From Streptomyces althioticus (lineage in GTDB: Bacteria > Actinomycetota > Actinomycetes > Streptomycetales > Streptomycetaceae), in contig BMSW01000006.1 in the NCBI GenBank assembly GCA_014649355.1, positions 186,001 through 250,000 of the forward strand: a stretch of 64,000 nucleotides of DNA, given 5' to 3'. Of the stretch, positions 41,656-50,399 are shown piece by piece. Each line of letters begins with the position of its first letter. Position 1 is the first letter of the stretch. A program made the position numbers and the translations under genes. The notes under the pieces are model-generated. The model searched no databases. It had not been told where the DNA came from and saw only the letters and a list, made by a program, of their open reading frames with translations.

Positions 41656-42540
41656 TCAGCTCTTGTCGGCGCCGCTGGTGAGGCCTTCGGTGAGCAGCCG
41701 TTCGGCGGCGAAGAACAGGAATACCACGGGGATGGTCAGCACCACCGAACCGGCCATCAGAACCGTCTTGGGCACCTCGACGCCGTTGGAGAGCTGCGCG
41801 AGACCGAGCGACACCGTCCACTTGTCGGGGTCGGCGGCCAGGAACAGCAGGGCGAAGAGGAACTCGTTCCAGGCGATCATGAAGACGTACAGGCCGGTCG
41901 CCATCAGCGAGGGCAGCGCGAGCGGCAGGATCACCTTGCGCACGGTCTGCAGCCTGCTGCACCCGTCCAGCGCCGCCGCCTCCTCGATCGAGTACGGGAT
42001 GGTGACCAGGTAGTTCTTCAGCATGTAGACCGACACCGGCACCGTCTGCGCCACGTAGACCACGGCGAGGCCCACCAGACTGGACGACAGCCCCATCCTG
42101 GCGAAGATCACGAACAGCGGGACGGCGAGCAGCGTCGCCGGGAACAGGTACACGGCCAGGAACAGGGCGCTGACCTGCCGGTGCCCGAAGAACTTCAGCC
42201 GGCTCACCGCGTAGGCGCCGGGCACCGCGGCGGCGAGGGTCAGCAGCACCGTGCCCAGGGACACCAGCGCCGAGTTGAGCAGGAAGCGCACGAAGCCCTG
42301 CCCGCCGGCGTCGGTGGAGCGCATGACGTCCTGGTAGGTGGCGACCGTGAAGTCCTTCGCCGACAGCCACAGCGAACCGGGGTCCAGCAGCAGCGCGTCG
42401 ATGGGCTTCAGGGACAGCAGGAGCATGTAGTAGAAGGGCAGCAGGGTGATCGCCGCGAGGAACGCGATCACCAGCCACTTCAGGACGCCGAGGACGCGGT
42501 CCTCGACCTGGGCCCGGGACAGGGCGGTCTTGCCGGTCAC
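41656..42540 (-). CDS. MalG-type sugar ABC permease
   Basis: A 294-residue permease with six hydrophobic segments, starting with VLGVLKWLVIAFLAAITLLPFYYMLLLSLKP. The ATPase-contacting EAA loop is EEAAALDGCSRLQTVRKVILPLALP; the C-terminus LTEGLTSGADKS has the ...LTxGxxxGAVK-like ending common in CUT1 permeases. GTG 42540 overlaps the stop of the MalF-type gene. No ATPase is encoded in this operon; in Streptomyces such importers usually share the MsiK ATPase encoded elsewhere. Confidence 0.9.
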   Translation of the reverse strand: MTGKTALSRAQVEDRVLGVLKWLVIAFLAAITLLPFYYMLLLSLKPIDALLLDPGSLWLSAKDFTVATYQDVMRSTDAGGQGFVRFLLNSALVSLGTVLLTLAAAVPGAYAVSRLKFFGHRQVSALFLAVYLFPATLLAVPLFVIFARMGLSSSLVGLAVVYVAQTVPVSVYMLKNYLVTIPYSIEEAAALDGCSRLQTVRKVILPLALPSLMATGLYVFMIAWNEFLFALLFLAADPDKWTVSLGLAQLSNGVEVPKTVLMAGSVVLTIPVVFLFFAAERLLTEGLTSGADKS

Positions 42541-43556
42541 GCTTCCTCCTGGACCTTGTTGCCGAAGAACTTGAAGTAGAGGCCCAGCAGGATCATCAGC
42601 GAGGCGGCCAGCACCAGGGCCTGGGCCGCGGCGGCGCCGACGTCGTAGCGGGCGGTGAGGAAGTCGTAGACCCGTACGGCCGCGACGTCCGTGCCGGCGC
42701 CGCCGCCGGTCAGCAGGTAGACGTCGTCGAACTTGTTGAAGGTCATGATGAAGCGCAGCACGCACAGCAGCGCGATCACCGGCATCAGCTGGGGGAGCAG
42801 GATGTGCCGGAACCGCTGGAGCGGTGTCGCGCCGTCCACGGTGGCGGCCTCCTCCAGCACGGTGGGCACGGCCTGGAGCCGGGCCAGGATGAACAGGAAC
42901 GCGAAGGGGAAGTACCGCCAGCACTCGAACGCGATGACGGTGAGCAGCGCGAGCGGGATGTCGAAGTGCGCCCCGAGAAGGTTCACTTCGTACGCGCGGG
43001 TGGAGAGGAAGGCGATCGGGTCGTCCCAGCCGAACAGCCGGCGGCCCCAGTCGTTGACGATGCCGTACTGCGGGCTGAGCGCGACCTCCCACACGAACGC
43101 GACGGCCACCACGGGCGCCACGTACGGCAGCAGCATCGCGGCCCGGAGCAGGCCGCGTCCGCGGAACGGCTTGCGCAGCGCGAGCGCGGCGACCAGACCG
43201 AGCAGGACGGAGCCGGCGGTGCTGCCCGCGGTGTAGATGAGGGTGGTCTTCAGGCTCGACCAGAAGCCGGCCGAGGCGAACACGTCGCCGAAGTTGTCCA
43301 GCGACCAGTTGCCGAACAGGCCCATGCCCTGGATGTCGACGAGCTTGGCGTCCTGGAAGGCCAGCAGCACCGTCCAGGCGATGGGCAGGACGACCACCAC
43401 CAGGACGACCAGGAAGGTGGGGGAGACGAAGGCGAGGCCCGCGCGGTTGGCGCGGCTCCGGGCGGTCGCCGGGCGGCGGCCCGGCCGGCCGGGGCCGCCC
43501 GTGGGCCGGGGCGACGGGGTCCGGCGCTTCTGTGCGCCGGCGGGGGCTGTTGTCAT
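42537..43556 (-). CDS. MalF-type sugar ABC permease
   Basis: A 339-residue permease. About 38 polar, Pro/Arg-rich residues precede the first helix (AGLAFVSPTFLVVLVVVVLPIAWTVLLAFQD). Five more helices follow, with the EAA loop EEAATVDGATPLQRFRHILLPQLMPVI before the last two. The TGGGAGTDVAAVRVYDFLTARYDVGAAAAQALVL C-terminal region is typical of CUT1 MalF proteins. It pairs with the MalG-type permease through a GTGA overlap and lies 34 bases after the binding protein gene. Confidence 0.9.
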   Translation of the reverse strand: MTTAPAGAQKRRTPSPRPTGGPGRPGRRPATARSRANRAGLAFVSPTFLVVLVVVVLPIAWTVLLAFQDAKLVDIQGMGLFGNWSLDNFGDVFASAGFWSSLKTTLIYTAGSTAGSVLLGLVAALALRKPFRGRGLLRAAMLLPYVAPVVAVAFVWEVALSPQYGIVNDWGRRLFGWDDPIAFLSTRAYEVNLLGAHFDIPLALLTVIAFECWRYFPFAFLFILARLQAVPTVLEEAATVDGATPLQRFRHILLPQLMPVIALLCVLRFIMTFNKFDDVYLLTGGGAGTDVAAVRVYDFLTARYDVGAAAAQALVLAASLMILLGLYFKFFGNKVQEEA

Positions 43557-43590
43557 GGAAGGACCTTTGCGGCGTGCGTGCGGGCGGCTG

Positions 43591-44997
43591 CTACTGGAGG
43601 GACTGCTGCAGTTCGGAGATCTCTTCGTCGGCCTCGCGTGCCGTCTCCTCGGGGGAGGACTGGCCGCTGGTCATCGCGCCCACGGCCTTGGGGACGGGCA
43701 GTTCGCCGTTGGTCGCGCCGACCAGGGCGCCGTCGCCCTGCGTGATGCCCCAGCGGCGCAGGTTGGTGATGCCGTCGGCGAGCTGGTCGAGCAGCTCGGG
43801 CGGGTAGACCTCGTCGAACGGCTTCCTGGTGTCCACGCCGATCTCGCTGTTGCGCCAGGCGTCGAGGTAGCGGTCGGGGTCCTCCTGCGTGCCGCGCCGG
43901 ACCGGGATCTTGCCCTCGGGGGCCATGCCGAACCACGACTCGTAGCCGTCGCTCGTCATGTACTGGATGAACTCACGGGAGGCGGCGGTCTCGGCGGTCT
44001 TCGTCGTCACCCAGGAGGTGATCTCGCCGAACTGCGCGGGCTCGGCGGCGTCCGGGCCCTTGAGGGAGGTCACGATGCCGCTGTGGTCGGCCAGGAAGCG
44101 CGGGTCCTTACGGCATTCGGGGCAGCTGGGCAGCGCGTCCTTGCGGAGCCCGGCCAGTTCGTCCAGCAGGAACGAGGACCAGACGATCATCGAGGACCGG
44201 CCGGAGAAGTACGTGGCGCGGGTGGAGTCCACGGTCTGCGTGCCGGGGGCGCCGTACTCGCGGGCCAGCTTGTCGTAGGTGCGGAACGCGGTTTGGCACT
44301 GCGGTGAGTCGAGGGCCACCTCGTGGTCGTCGTCGACGAGCTGGCAGTCGTTGGCGAGGGCGATCGACTCGAAGCTCTGCGAGGTGAAGACGTCACCCGG
44401 GTCGGTGGCGGCCGAGACGCCGTCGTGGCCCTTGGTGGTGAGGGACCCGGCGGCGGTCAGCGCCCGCTCGTAGGTGTCGGGCGCGGCCAGCTTCTTCCCG
44501 TCGAAGTCGTCCTGACGGTAGACCAGCAGCTGGAGCCAGGAGTCCGAGGGGACGCTGAGGCTGGTCGCGCCGTCCGAGGTCAGCTCGAGGGCGTTGGCGT
44601 TGAAGGTGTCCCGCCCGTGCCCGTCGATGACCTGCTTCGGGATCTCCGTGTTCAGCAGGCCGTTGCTGTACATCTGCCAGACCTGGCCCATCGGCACGGC
44701 GCCGATGACGTCGGGCAGTTCACCGGCCGCCGCGGCGGACATGATCAGCTGGGGCAGCTGGCCCTCGTCGACCGTGACGAGCTGGACGTCGATGCCGGTC
44801 TTCTTCTCGAACCCGGCGACGGTCTTCCGTGTCGCCGCGGCCCGGTCCGGGAGGTTCTCCAGGGACCACACCTTGATCGTGCGGTCCGGGGCGCCGGGCC
44901 CGGTGCCGCCGGTGGAACAGCCGGCCAGCAACCCGCTTCCCAGGGCTGCCGCGACGCCGACCGCGGTCATCCGCGACCGCAGGGTCCTCAAGCGCAT
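43591..44997 (-). CDS. Sugar-binding lipoprotein of the CUT1 importer
   Basis: A 468-residue extracellular solute-binding protein. The lipoprotein signal RLRTLRSRMTAVGVAAALGSGLLAGCS ends at lipobox Cys27. TIKVWSLENLPDRAAATRKTVAGFEKKTGIDVQLVTVDEGQLPQLIMSAAAAGELPDVIGA is the standard N-terminal lobe of family 1 sugar-binding proteins, and YFSGRSSMIVWSSFLLDELAGLRKDALPSCPECRKDP is a less usual central segment with a CPEC pair. ATG 44997 follows AAGGACG. It heads the leftward operon, consistent with a high expression need. The substrate is probably an oligosaccharide cut by the two divergent glycosidases (inference). Confidence 0.88.
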   Translation of the reverse strand: MRLRTLRSRMTAVGVAAALGSGLLAGCSTGGTGPGAPDRTIKVWSLENLPDRAAATRKTVAGFEKKTGIDVQLVTVDEGQLPQLIMSAAAAGELPDVIGAVPMGQVWQMYSNGLLNTEIPKQVIDGHGRDTFNANALELTSDGATSLSVPSDSWLQLLVYRQDDFDGKKLAAPDTYERALTAAGSLTTKGHDGVSAATDPGDVFTSQSFESIALANDCQLVDDDHEVALDSPQCQTAFRTYDKLAREYGAPGTQTVDSTRATYFSGRSSMIVWSSFLLDELAGLRKDALPSCPECRKDPRFLADHSGIVTSLKGPDAAEPAQFGEITSWVTTKTAETAASREFIQYMTSDGYESWFGMAPEGKIPVRRGTQEDPDRYLDAWRNSEIGVDTRKPFDEVYPPELLDQLADGITNLRRWGITQGDGALVGATNGELPVPKAVGAMTSGQSSPEETAREADEEISELQQSLQ

Positions 44998-45023
44998 TGC
45001 ACGTCCTTGTGTCGACTTACGTC

Positions 45024-45044
45024 TGCTGACAGCGCATCTCAGCA
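45024..45044 (-). promoter_or_regulatory. TGCTGA-N9-TCAGCA inverted repeat before the binding protein gene
   Basis: TGCTGA (45024-45029) and TCAGCA (45039-45044) are perfect six-base arms, 27-47 bases upstream of the lipoprotein start, where the leader or promoter of the leftward operon should lie. Operator or RNA hairpin function is possible. Confidence 0.35.
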
Positions 45045-45053
45045 TCACTTTTG

Positions 45054-45065
45054 CTTGTTGACAAG
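45054..45065. promoter_or_regulatory. CTTGT-TG-ACAAG candidate ROK operator
   Basis: The inverted repeat has perfect five-base arms and overlaps the TTGACA -35 hexamer of the rightward promoter. Binding would block that promoter and probably also the leftward one. The ROK regulator in the leftward operon is the natural candidate. Confidence 0.45.
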
Positions 45066-45085
45066 ACATAAGTAAGAGCTATCGT
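45058..45085 (+). promoter_or_regulatory. Promoter of the rightward sugar operon
   Basis: TTGACA at 45058-45063, a 16-base spacer and TATCGT at 45080-45085 match the vegetative promoter consensus. The GTG of the first gene follows at 45125 with GGAGAG at 45112-45117. Confidence 0.6.
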
Positions 45086-45124
45086 CGACGCAACCCGCCC
45101 ACCGCACCCTCCGGAGAGCCATCC

Positions 45125-46171
45125 GTGGAACGCGTCGTCCAGTTCACCGGCCCCCGTCACGTGGAGATCGCCGAGCACGAGAGAGAGCCCCTGCCGCCGG
45201 GTCACCTGCGGGTGCGCACCCGCTACTCGGGCATCTCCGCGGGCACCGAACTCACCGCGTACCGCGGCACGAACCCGTACCTGACCCGCACCTGGGACCC
45301 GGAGGCGCGCCTCTTCCGTGAGGGCGCGGCCGGCATCGAGTACCCGGTCGCCGGCTGGGGGTACTCCGAGGTCGGCGAGGTCGTCGAGGTCTCCCCGGAG
45401 CTGGACGGCACTCCCGGACTTCCCGTCACAGGTGACCTCATATGGGGCATATGGGGACATCGCAGTGAGGGAATCGTCCCCGCCGAACGTGTCATCGGTC
45501 ACACCCTCCCGGACGGACTCGACCCGCTGGCCGGCGCCTTCGCCCGGGTCGGCGCCATCGCCCACAACGCAGTCCTGGCCGGCGACATCCACCTCGGCGA
45601 GGACGTGGCCGTCTTCGGCCAGGGCGTCATCGGCCTGCTCACCACCCGTCTCGCCCAGCTGAGCGGCGCCCGCGTCACCGCCGTCGACGCCCTCGACGGC
45701 CGCCTCGACACCGCCCGCCGCTACGGTGCCCACACCACGCTGAACGCCCGCACCGACCAGGTCGCCGAACGCGTCCGCGAGGCCACCGGCGGACTCGGCG
45801 CCGACCTCGCCATCGAGATCAGCGGCGCCTACCCCGCCCTGCACGAGGCCCTGCGCTCCGTCGCGGTCGGCGGACGCGTCGTCGCCTCCGGCTTCTACCA
45901 GGGCGACGGCACGGGCCTCCGGCTCGGCGACGAGTTCCACCACAACCGCGTCCAGCTCGTCTGCTCCCAGATCGGCGGCGTGCCGCCCCAGCTCTCCGGA
46001 CGCTGGAGCGTCGAGCGCCTCCAGCGCACCTTCCTGCGCCTGGTGGCCGAGGGGCAGGTCGACGTCACCTCCCTGGTCAGCCATGTCGTCCCGGCCGCCG
46101 ACGCGGCGGACGCCTACGTCCTGCTGGACGAGCGGCCCGCCGAGGCCCTTCAGGTCGTCCTGGAATTCTGA
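45125..46171 (+). CDS. Medium-chain dehydrogenase without zinc ligands
   Basis: A 348-residue MDR-superfamily oxidoreductase. The Rossmann motif is VAVFGQGVIGLLTTRLAQLSGARVTAVDALDGRL. The N-terminal catalytic domain reads RTRYSGISAGTELTAYRG and IEYPVAGWGYSEVGEVVEV, where classical zinc alcohol dehydrogenases have a Cys ligand and a GHE motif. Both are absent, so it resembles the BchC-like or non-zinc MDR branch. It starts the rightward operon at GTG 45125. It probably oxidises a sugar or sugar-derived alcohol from the imported glycoside. The stop is followed after 20 bases by the isomerase gene. Confidence 0.8.
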   Translation: MERVVQFTGPRHVEIAEHEREPLPPGHLRVRTRYSGISAGTELTAYRGTNPYLTRTWDPEARLFREGAAGIEYPVAGWGYSEVGEVVEVSPELDGTPGLPVTGDLIWGIWGHRSEGIVPAERVIGHTLPDGLDPLAGAFARVGAIAHNAVLAGDIHLGEDVAVFGQGVIGLLTTRLAQLSGARVTAVDALDGRLDTARRYGAHTTLNARTDQVAERVREATGGLGADLAIEISGAYPALHEALRSVAVGGRVVASGFYQGDGTGLRLGDEFHHNRVQLVCSQIGGVPPQLSGRWSVERLQRTFLRLVAEGQVDVTSLVSHVVPAADAADAYVLLDERPAEALQVVLEF

Positions 46172-46191
46172 GAGCCCGAAAGGCCCCCCAC

Positions 46192-46992
46192 ATGCTCAAG
46201 ACCGCCGTACAGGAGCAACTCCTGCCCGGAGACACCCTGCAGGCCAAATGGGAGTTCGCCCAGCAGGCCGGATACGACGCGATCGAACTCCGCGGCAAGG
46301 GCGACCTGCACTTCGCCTCCCGCCTCGACGAGCTGAAGCAGGCGCGCAAGGACGGCGTCGTCATGCCGACCGTGTGCGTCGACATGCTCCACTTCCTCGG
46401 CGCGTTCGACGAGGACCTGCGCCGCGACGCCCTCGCCCAGATGAAGTCCCAGCTCACCGTCATCGCCGAGATCGGCGGCACCGGCGCGCAGACCCCCGCC
46501 TCCTACGGCATGTTCTCCCGCCGCCTGCCGCCCTTCGAACCCCCGCGCGGCGAGGCCGAGGACCGCGAGATCCTCCTCGCCGGTCTGACCGAACTCGGCG
46601 AGCACGCGCGCCGGGAAGGTGTCACGCTCTTCCTCGAACCGCTCAACCGCTACGAGGACCACATGGTCAACCGTCTCGACCAGGCCGCCGACCTGATCCG
46701 CGCCACCGGCCTCGACTCGGTACGCATCGGCATCGACAGCTACCACATGAACATCGAGGAGTCCGACCCCGCCGCCGCGATCCTCGCCCACGCCGACCTC
46801 ATCGGCCACGCGCAGGTCTCCGACTCCAACCGCTTCCAGCCCGGCGCGGGACACCTCGACTGGCGCGCCTGGCTCACCGCCCTGCACACCATCGGCTACG
46901 ACGGCCACCTCGCCCTGGAATGCCGGCTCACCGGCGACCCCCTGGACGCCGTCCGCTCCGTCCCCGCCTTCCTGAAGAGGTCCGGCGCGTGA
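46192..46992 (+). CDS. TIM-barrel sugar isomerase/epimerase
   Basis: A 266-residue protein of the xylose isomerase-like TIM-barrel family. The metal ligands appear in order: Glu in FLEPLNRYEDHMVN, Asp and His in IGIDSYHMNIEE, His in IGHAQVSDSNRFQPGAGHLDW and Glu in LALECRL. It resembles the sugar phosphate isomerase/epimerase group that includes IolE/IolI and 3-keto-glycoside lyase-like proteins. No signal peptide is present. Second in the rightward operon, it ends in a GTGA overlap with the glycosidase gene. Acting on a keto-sugar produced by the dehydrogenase or the Gfo/Idh enzyme is plausible but inferred. Confidence 0.85.
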   Translation: MLKTAVQEQLLPGDTLQAKWEFAQQAGYDAIELRGKGDLHFASRLDELKQARKDGVVMPTVCVDMLHFLGAFDEDLRRDALAQMKSQLTVIAEIGGTGAQTPASYGMFSRRLPPFEPPRGEAEDREILLAGLTELGEHARREGVTLFLEPLNRYEDHMVNRLDQAADLIRATGLDSVRIGIDSYHMNIEESDPAAAILAHADLIGHAQVSDSNRFQPGAGHLDWRAWLTALHTIGYDGHLALECRLTGDPLDAVRSVPAFLKRSGA

Positions 46993-48440
46993 AGACCACC
47001 CTCCTCGACCGGCAGACCCCCCTCGGCCGGCCCGCGCCCACCGCGCCCGCAGACCACCTGACACTGCGGCGCGGTGCGGCGCGGGTCCTCCTCGGCAACT
47101 GGACCGGCGCCTCCACCGTCCCCTCCCGCACCCTCTACCCCCACCAGTGGAGCTGGGACTCGGCGTTCATCGCCATCGGCCTGCGCCACCTCTCCGTGCG
47201 CCGCGCCCAGCAGGAACTCGAGTCCCTGCTGGCCGGCCAGTGGGCCGACGGACGTGTCCCGCACATCGTGTTCAACCCCGACGTCCCGTACGGCGCGTAC
47301 TTCCCGAGCCCCGACTTCTGGCAGTCCTCCCGCGCGGGCCACGCCGCGGGCGCCCCCGCCGCGCCCGAGACCTCCGGCATCGTGCAGCCCCCGGTGCACG
47401 CCCTCGCCGCCTGGCTGGTGCACCGCGCCGACCCCGAGGAGTCCGCCCGGCGCGGCTTCCTGGCCCGCGTGCTGCCCCGCCTCACCGCCTGGCACGACTA
47501 CCTCCTGACCCGCCGTGACCTCGGCGGCGGGGGACTGGCGGCGGTCGTCCACCCGTGGGAACCCGGCATGGACAACAGTCCCGCCTGGGACCGCGCCCTC
47601 GCCCGCGTCGAACCGGCCGCCGACACCTTCCGCCGCGCCGACCTCGACCACGGCGACCCCGCCGACCGGCCCACCGACCTGGACTACGGCCGCTACGTGC
47701 GGCTCGCGTCCGCCTACCGCGCGGCCGGCTACGACGACCGGGCCACCCGCCACGAGTTCGCCCTGGAGGACCCCGGCTTCAACGCCCTCCTCGTCACCGG
47801 CGAACTCGCCCTCGCCCGCATGGCGGACCACCTCGGACAGGACGGCGCCCGCCACACCGAACGCGCCGCCGAACTGACCCGCAGACTCGTGGACCGCCTG
47901 TGGGACGACGACGCCGGGATCTTCCGCGCCCGCGACCTCGTCGACGACACCCTCGTCGGCCACACCGGCGTCGCCGGGCTCCTCCCGCTCGTCGTGCCCG
48001 GCCTGCCCGCCGACGTCGTCCGCGCCCTGACGGACACCCTGGACGGCCCACGGTTCCGGGCCCCCGCCACCGGACTCGTCCCCAGCAACGACCTGACCGG
48101 ACCGTCCTTCGACGCCACCCGCTACTGGCGCGGCCCCGCCTGGTTCAACACCGCCTGGCTCGTCGAACGCGGGCTGCGCACCCACGGCCGGGACGCGCGC
48201 GCCCGGAGCCTGCGCGAGGCAGTGGCCGCGGAGGCCGGACGCACCGGCTTCGCCGAGTACGTCGACCCGCTGACCGGCGAGGGCCGCGGCGCCCGGCAGT
48301 TCTCCTGGACGGCCGCCCTCGCCCTCGACCTGCTCCACACGGACCACGCCCCGCACCGGACGCAGGCCGACCACGCCCCGGACCCGGCGCTCACCGGACC
48401 CGACCTGCCGCTCACCGACCTGGAGGAGCTTCCCCGATGA
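46989..48440 (+). CDS. MGH-like glycoside hydrolase (GH63-related)
   Basis: A 483-residue cytosolic protein with the (alpha/alpha)6-barrel signature of mannosylglycerate hydrolase-like glycosidases. YPHQWSWDSAFIAIGLRHLSVRRAQQELESLLAGQWADGRVPHIVF is the family opening; VHPWEPGMDNSPAWD holds the likely catalytic aspartate, and TRYWRGPAWFNTAWLVERGLRTHG the second conserved region. Relatives in GH63/GH37 hydrolyse alpha-glucosides or alpha-mannosyl osmolytes. GTG 46989 overlaps the preceding stop, and the stop overlaps the next ATG (ATGA). The C-terminal 40 residues are Asp/His/Pro-rich. Substrate unknown. Confidence 0.82.
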   Translation: MKTTLLDRQTPLGRPAPTAPADHLTLRRGAARVLLGNWTGASTVPSRTLYPHQWSWDSAFIAIGLRHLSVRRAQQELESLLAGQWADGRVPHIVFNPDVPYGAYFPSPDFWQSSRAGHAAGAPAAPETSGIVQPPVHALAAWLVHRADPEESARRGFLARVLPRLTAWHDYLLTRRDLGGGGLAAVVHPWEPGMDNSPAWDRALARVEPAADTFRRADLDHGDPADRPTDLDYGRYVRLASAYRAAGYDDRATRHEFALEDPGFNALLVTGELALARMADHLGQDGARHTERAAELTRRLVDRLWDDDAGIFRARDLVDDTLVGHTGVAGLLPLVVPGLPADVVRALTDTLDGPRFRAPATGLVPSNDLTGPSFDATRYWRGPAWFNTAWLVERGLRTHGRDARARSLREAVAAEAGRTGFAEYVDPLTGEGRGARQFSWTAALALDLLHTDHAPHRTQADHAPDPALTGPDLPLTDLEELPR

Positions 48441-50347
48441 CCGAGACCACCGGGCGCGTGCAACTCGTGCGCGACGGCACGCTCGCCCGACTGGGCCCGG
48501 CCGGCGACATCGACGGCGTGGGCGGCACCGCGCCGGACGGACTGTTCGCCCACGACGCGCGCCACCTCAGCCGCTGGCAGCTCCGCGTCGCCGGGGCCGC
48601 GCCGGTCACGCTCCGGCCCGCCGAGGAGGACCCGGCCGGCGCCTCGTCCGTCAGCGTCCTCACACCCCCCGGCACCCGCGAAGCGCCGCCCGCCTACACG
48701 GTGTTCCGCGACCAGAGCGTGACGGGCGGCATCCTCACCGAGCGCCTGACCTTCGTCAGCAACCTCCCCGAGCCGGTCACCGCCGAGCTGGAACTCACCG
48801 CCGACGCCGACTTCGCCGACCTCTTCGAACTCCGCGCGGACCGGCGCACGTACGAGAGGCAGGGCGCCGAGTACAGCTCCCAGCCGGTGCACGGGGGCGT
48901 GCGGTTCGACCACCGCAGGGACGACTGGCACGCCCGCACCGTCGTGGAGTGCGCGCCCGCCCCCGACTCCGTGCGCGAGACGCCGGACGGCGGCACCGCC
49001 CGCACCCTGGGCTGGCGGCTCGCCCTGGAGCCCCACGGCCGGGCCGAGCTGCGGCTGATCGTGCACGCCCGCCCGCACGCCCCGGTCCCGCCCGTCCCCC
49101 GCAAGCCGGCCCGGACGCGGCAGGCTTCGGGGCCCGGCGCGTCCGACCTGGACCGCGCCTTCGACCAGGGCATGACCGACCTCGACCTGCTGACGGTGCA
49201 CGCCGCCGGCGTCGACGGCGAGGACCTCGCGGTCCCCGCGGCCGGCAGTCCTTGGTTCCTCACCCTGTTCGGCCGGGACTCCCTCCTCACCTCGCACTTC
49301 CTGCTGCCCTACGCGCCCGGCACGGCGGCGGCCACGCTCAGCGCGCTCGCCGCGACCCAAGGGCAGACCTACGACGCGTTCCGCGGCGAGCAGCCCGGCC
49401 GCATCGTCCACGAGGTCCGCAAGGGCGAGCTCGCCCACTTCCGGCAAATCCCCTACGGGCGCTACTACGGCACCGTCGACGCCACGCCCCTCTTCCTGGT
49501 CCTGCTGCACGCCCACCACGAGACCACCGGCGACCGCACGCTCGCCGCGCGGCTGGAGCAGCACGCCCGCCGCGCCGTCGACTGGATGCTCACCGACGGC
49601 GGCCTCGAGGAGCGCGGCTACCTCGTCTACACCCCGGACCCGGGCGGCCTGCTCAACCAGAACTGGAAGGACTCCCCGGGCTCCATCTGCTTCGCCGACG
49701 GCACGGTCGCCGAGGGCCCCCTCGCCGTCTCGGAGGTGCAGGGCTACGCCTACGACGCGCTGCTGCGCACCGCCCGGCTGGCCAGGGACGTCTGGGACGA
49801 CGAGGACTACGCCCGCCGCCTCGACGACCTCGCGGCGGGGCTGCGCGAGCGTTTCCTGCGGGACTTCTGGATGCCGGAGGCGGGCTTCCCCGCGCTCGCC
49901 CTGGACGGCGAGGGCCGGCAGGCCGACGCCCTGGGCTCCGACGCGGGCCATCTGCTGTGGTCGGGCATCCTCGACGAGGAGCGCGCCCGCGCCACCGGGC
50001 GGCGGCTGCTGGAGCCGGACTTCTTCTCCGGCTGGGCCGTGCGGACCCTGGCGAGCGGGCAGGCGCCCTACCACCCGCTGTCGTACCACTGCGGCAGCGC
50101 CTGGCCGCACGACAACGCCCTCATCGCACTGGGTCTCGCCCGGTACGGCCTCGGTGACGAGGTGCGCGCCCTCGCCGACGGGCTCGCCGCGGCCGCCGCC
50201 CGCTGCGGCTACCGCCTGCCCGAGGTCTTCGCGGGCTACGGCCGTGCGGACGCCCCCGCACCGGTGCCGTACCCGCACTCCTGCTCGCCGCAGGCGTGGG
50301 CGGCGGCCACCCCGGCGGCCCTGCGCACGGCGCTCGGCCAGGTGTGA
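48437..50347 (+). CDS. Glycogen-debranching-type glycosidase
   Basis: A 636-residue cytosolic protein. The N-terminal beta domain (LFAHDARHLSRWQLRVAGAAPVTL, TYTVFRDQSVTGGILTERLTFVSNLPEPVTAELELTADADFADLFELR) is that of glycogen debranching enzyme N-terminal domain proteins. The (alpha/alpha)6 barrel follows: WFLTLFGRDSLLTSHFLLPY, GRIVHEVRKGELAHF, YYGTVDATPLFLVLL, NQNWKDSPGSI and HCGSAWPHDNALIALGLARYG, typical of amylo-alpha-1,6-glucosidase relatives. Trehalase/debranching-like proteins of this type often act on unusual alpha-glucosides. It ends the rightward operon before a perfect terminator. Confidence 0.85.
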   Translation: MTETTGRVQLVRDGTLARLGPAGDIDGVGGTAPDGLFAHDARHLSRWQLRVAGAAPVTLRPAEEDPAGASSVSVLTPPGTREAPPAYTVFRDQSVTGGILTERLTFVSNLPEPVTAELELTADADFADLFELRADRRTYERQGAEYSSQPVHGGVRFDHRRDDWHARTVVECAPAPDSVRETPDGGTARTLGWRLALEPHGRAELRLIVHARPHAPVPPVPRKPARTRQASGPGASDLDRAFDQGMTDLDLLTVHAAGVDGEDLAVPAAGSPWFLTLFGRDSLLTSHFLLPYAPGTAAATLSALAATQGQTYDAFRGEQPGRIVHEVRKGELAHFRQIPYGRYYGTVDATPLFLVLLHAHHETTGDRTLAARLEQHARRAVDWMLTDGGLEERGYLVYTPDPGGLLNQNWKDSPGSICFADGTVAEGPLAVSEVQGYAYDALLRTARLARDVWDDEDYARRLDDLAAGLRERFLRDFWMPEAGFPALALDGEGRQADALGSDAGHLLWSGILDEERARATGRRLLEPDFFSGWAVRTLASGQAPYHPLSYHCGSAWPHDNALIALGLARYGLGDEVRALADGLAAAAARCGYRLPEVFAGYGRADAPAPVPYPHSCSPQAWAAATPAALRTALGQV

Positions 50348-50348
50348 C

Positions 50349-50383
50349 GGAAAGGGCCCCTCCGGGCGGGAGGGGCCCTTTCC
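50349..50383. terminator. Perfect bidirectional terminator
   Basis: GGAAAGGGCCCCTCC (50349-50363) and GGAGGGGCCCTTTCC (50369-50383) are 15-base perfect arms with a five-base loop, one base after the glycosidase stop and before the convergent AhpD-like gene. Confidence 0.88.
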
Positions 50384-50399
50384 TGAGGAGGGAGGGGGT

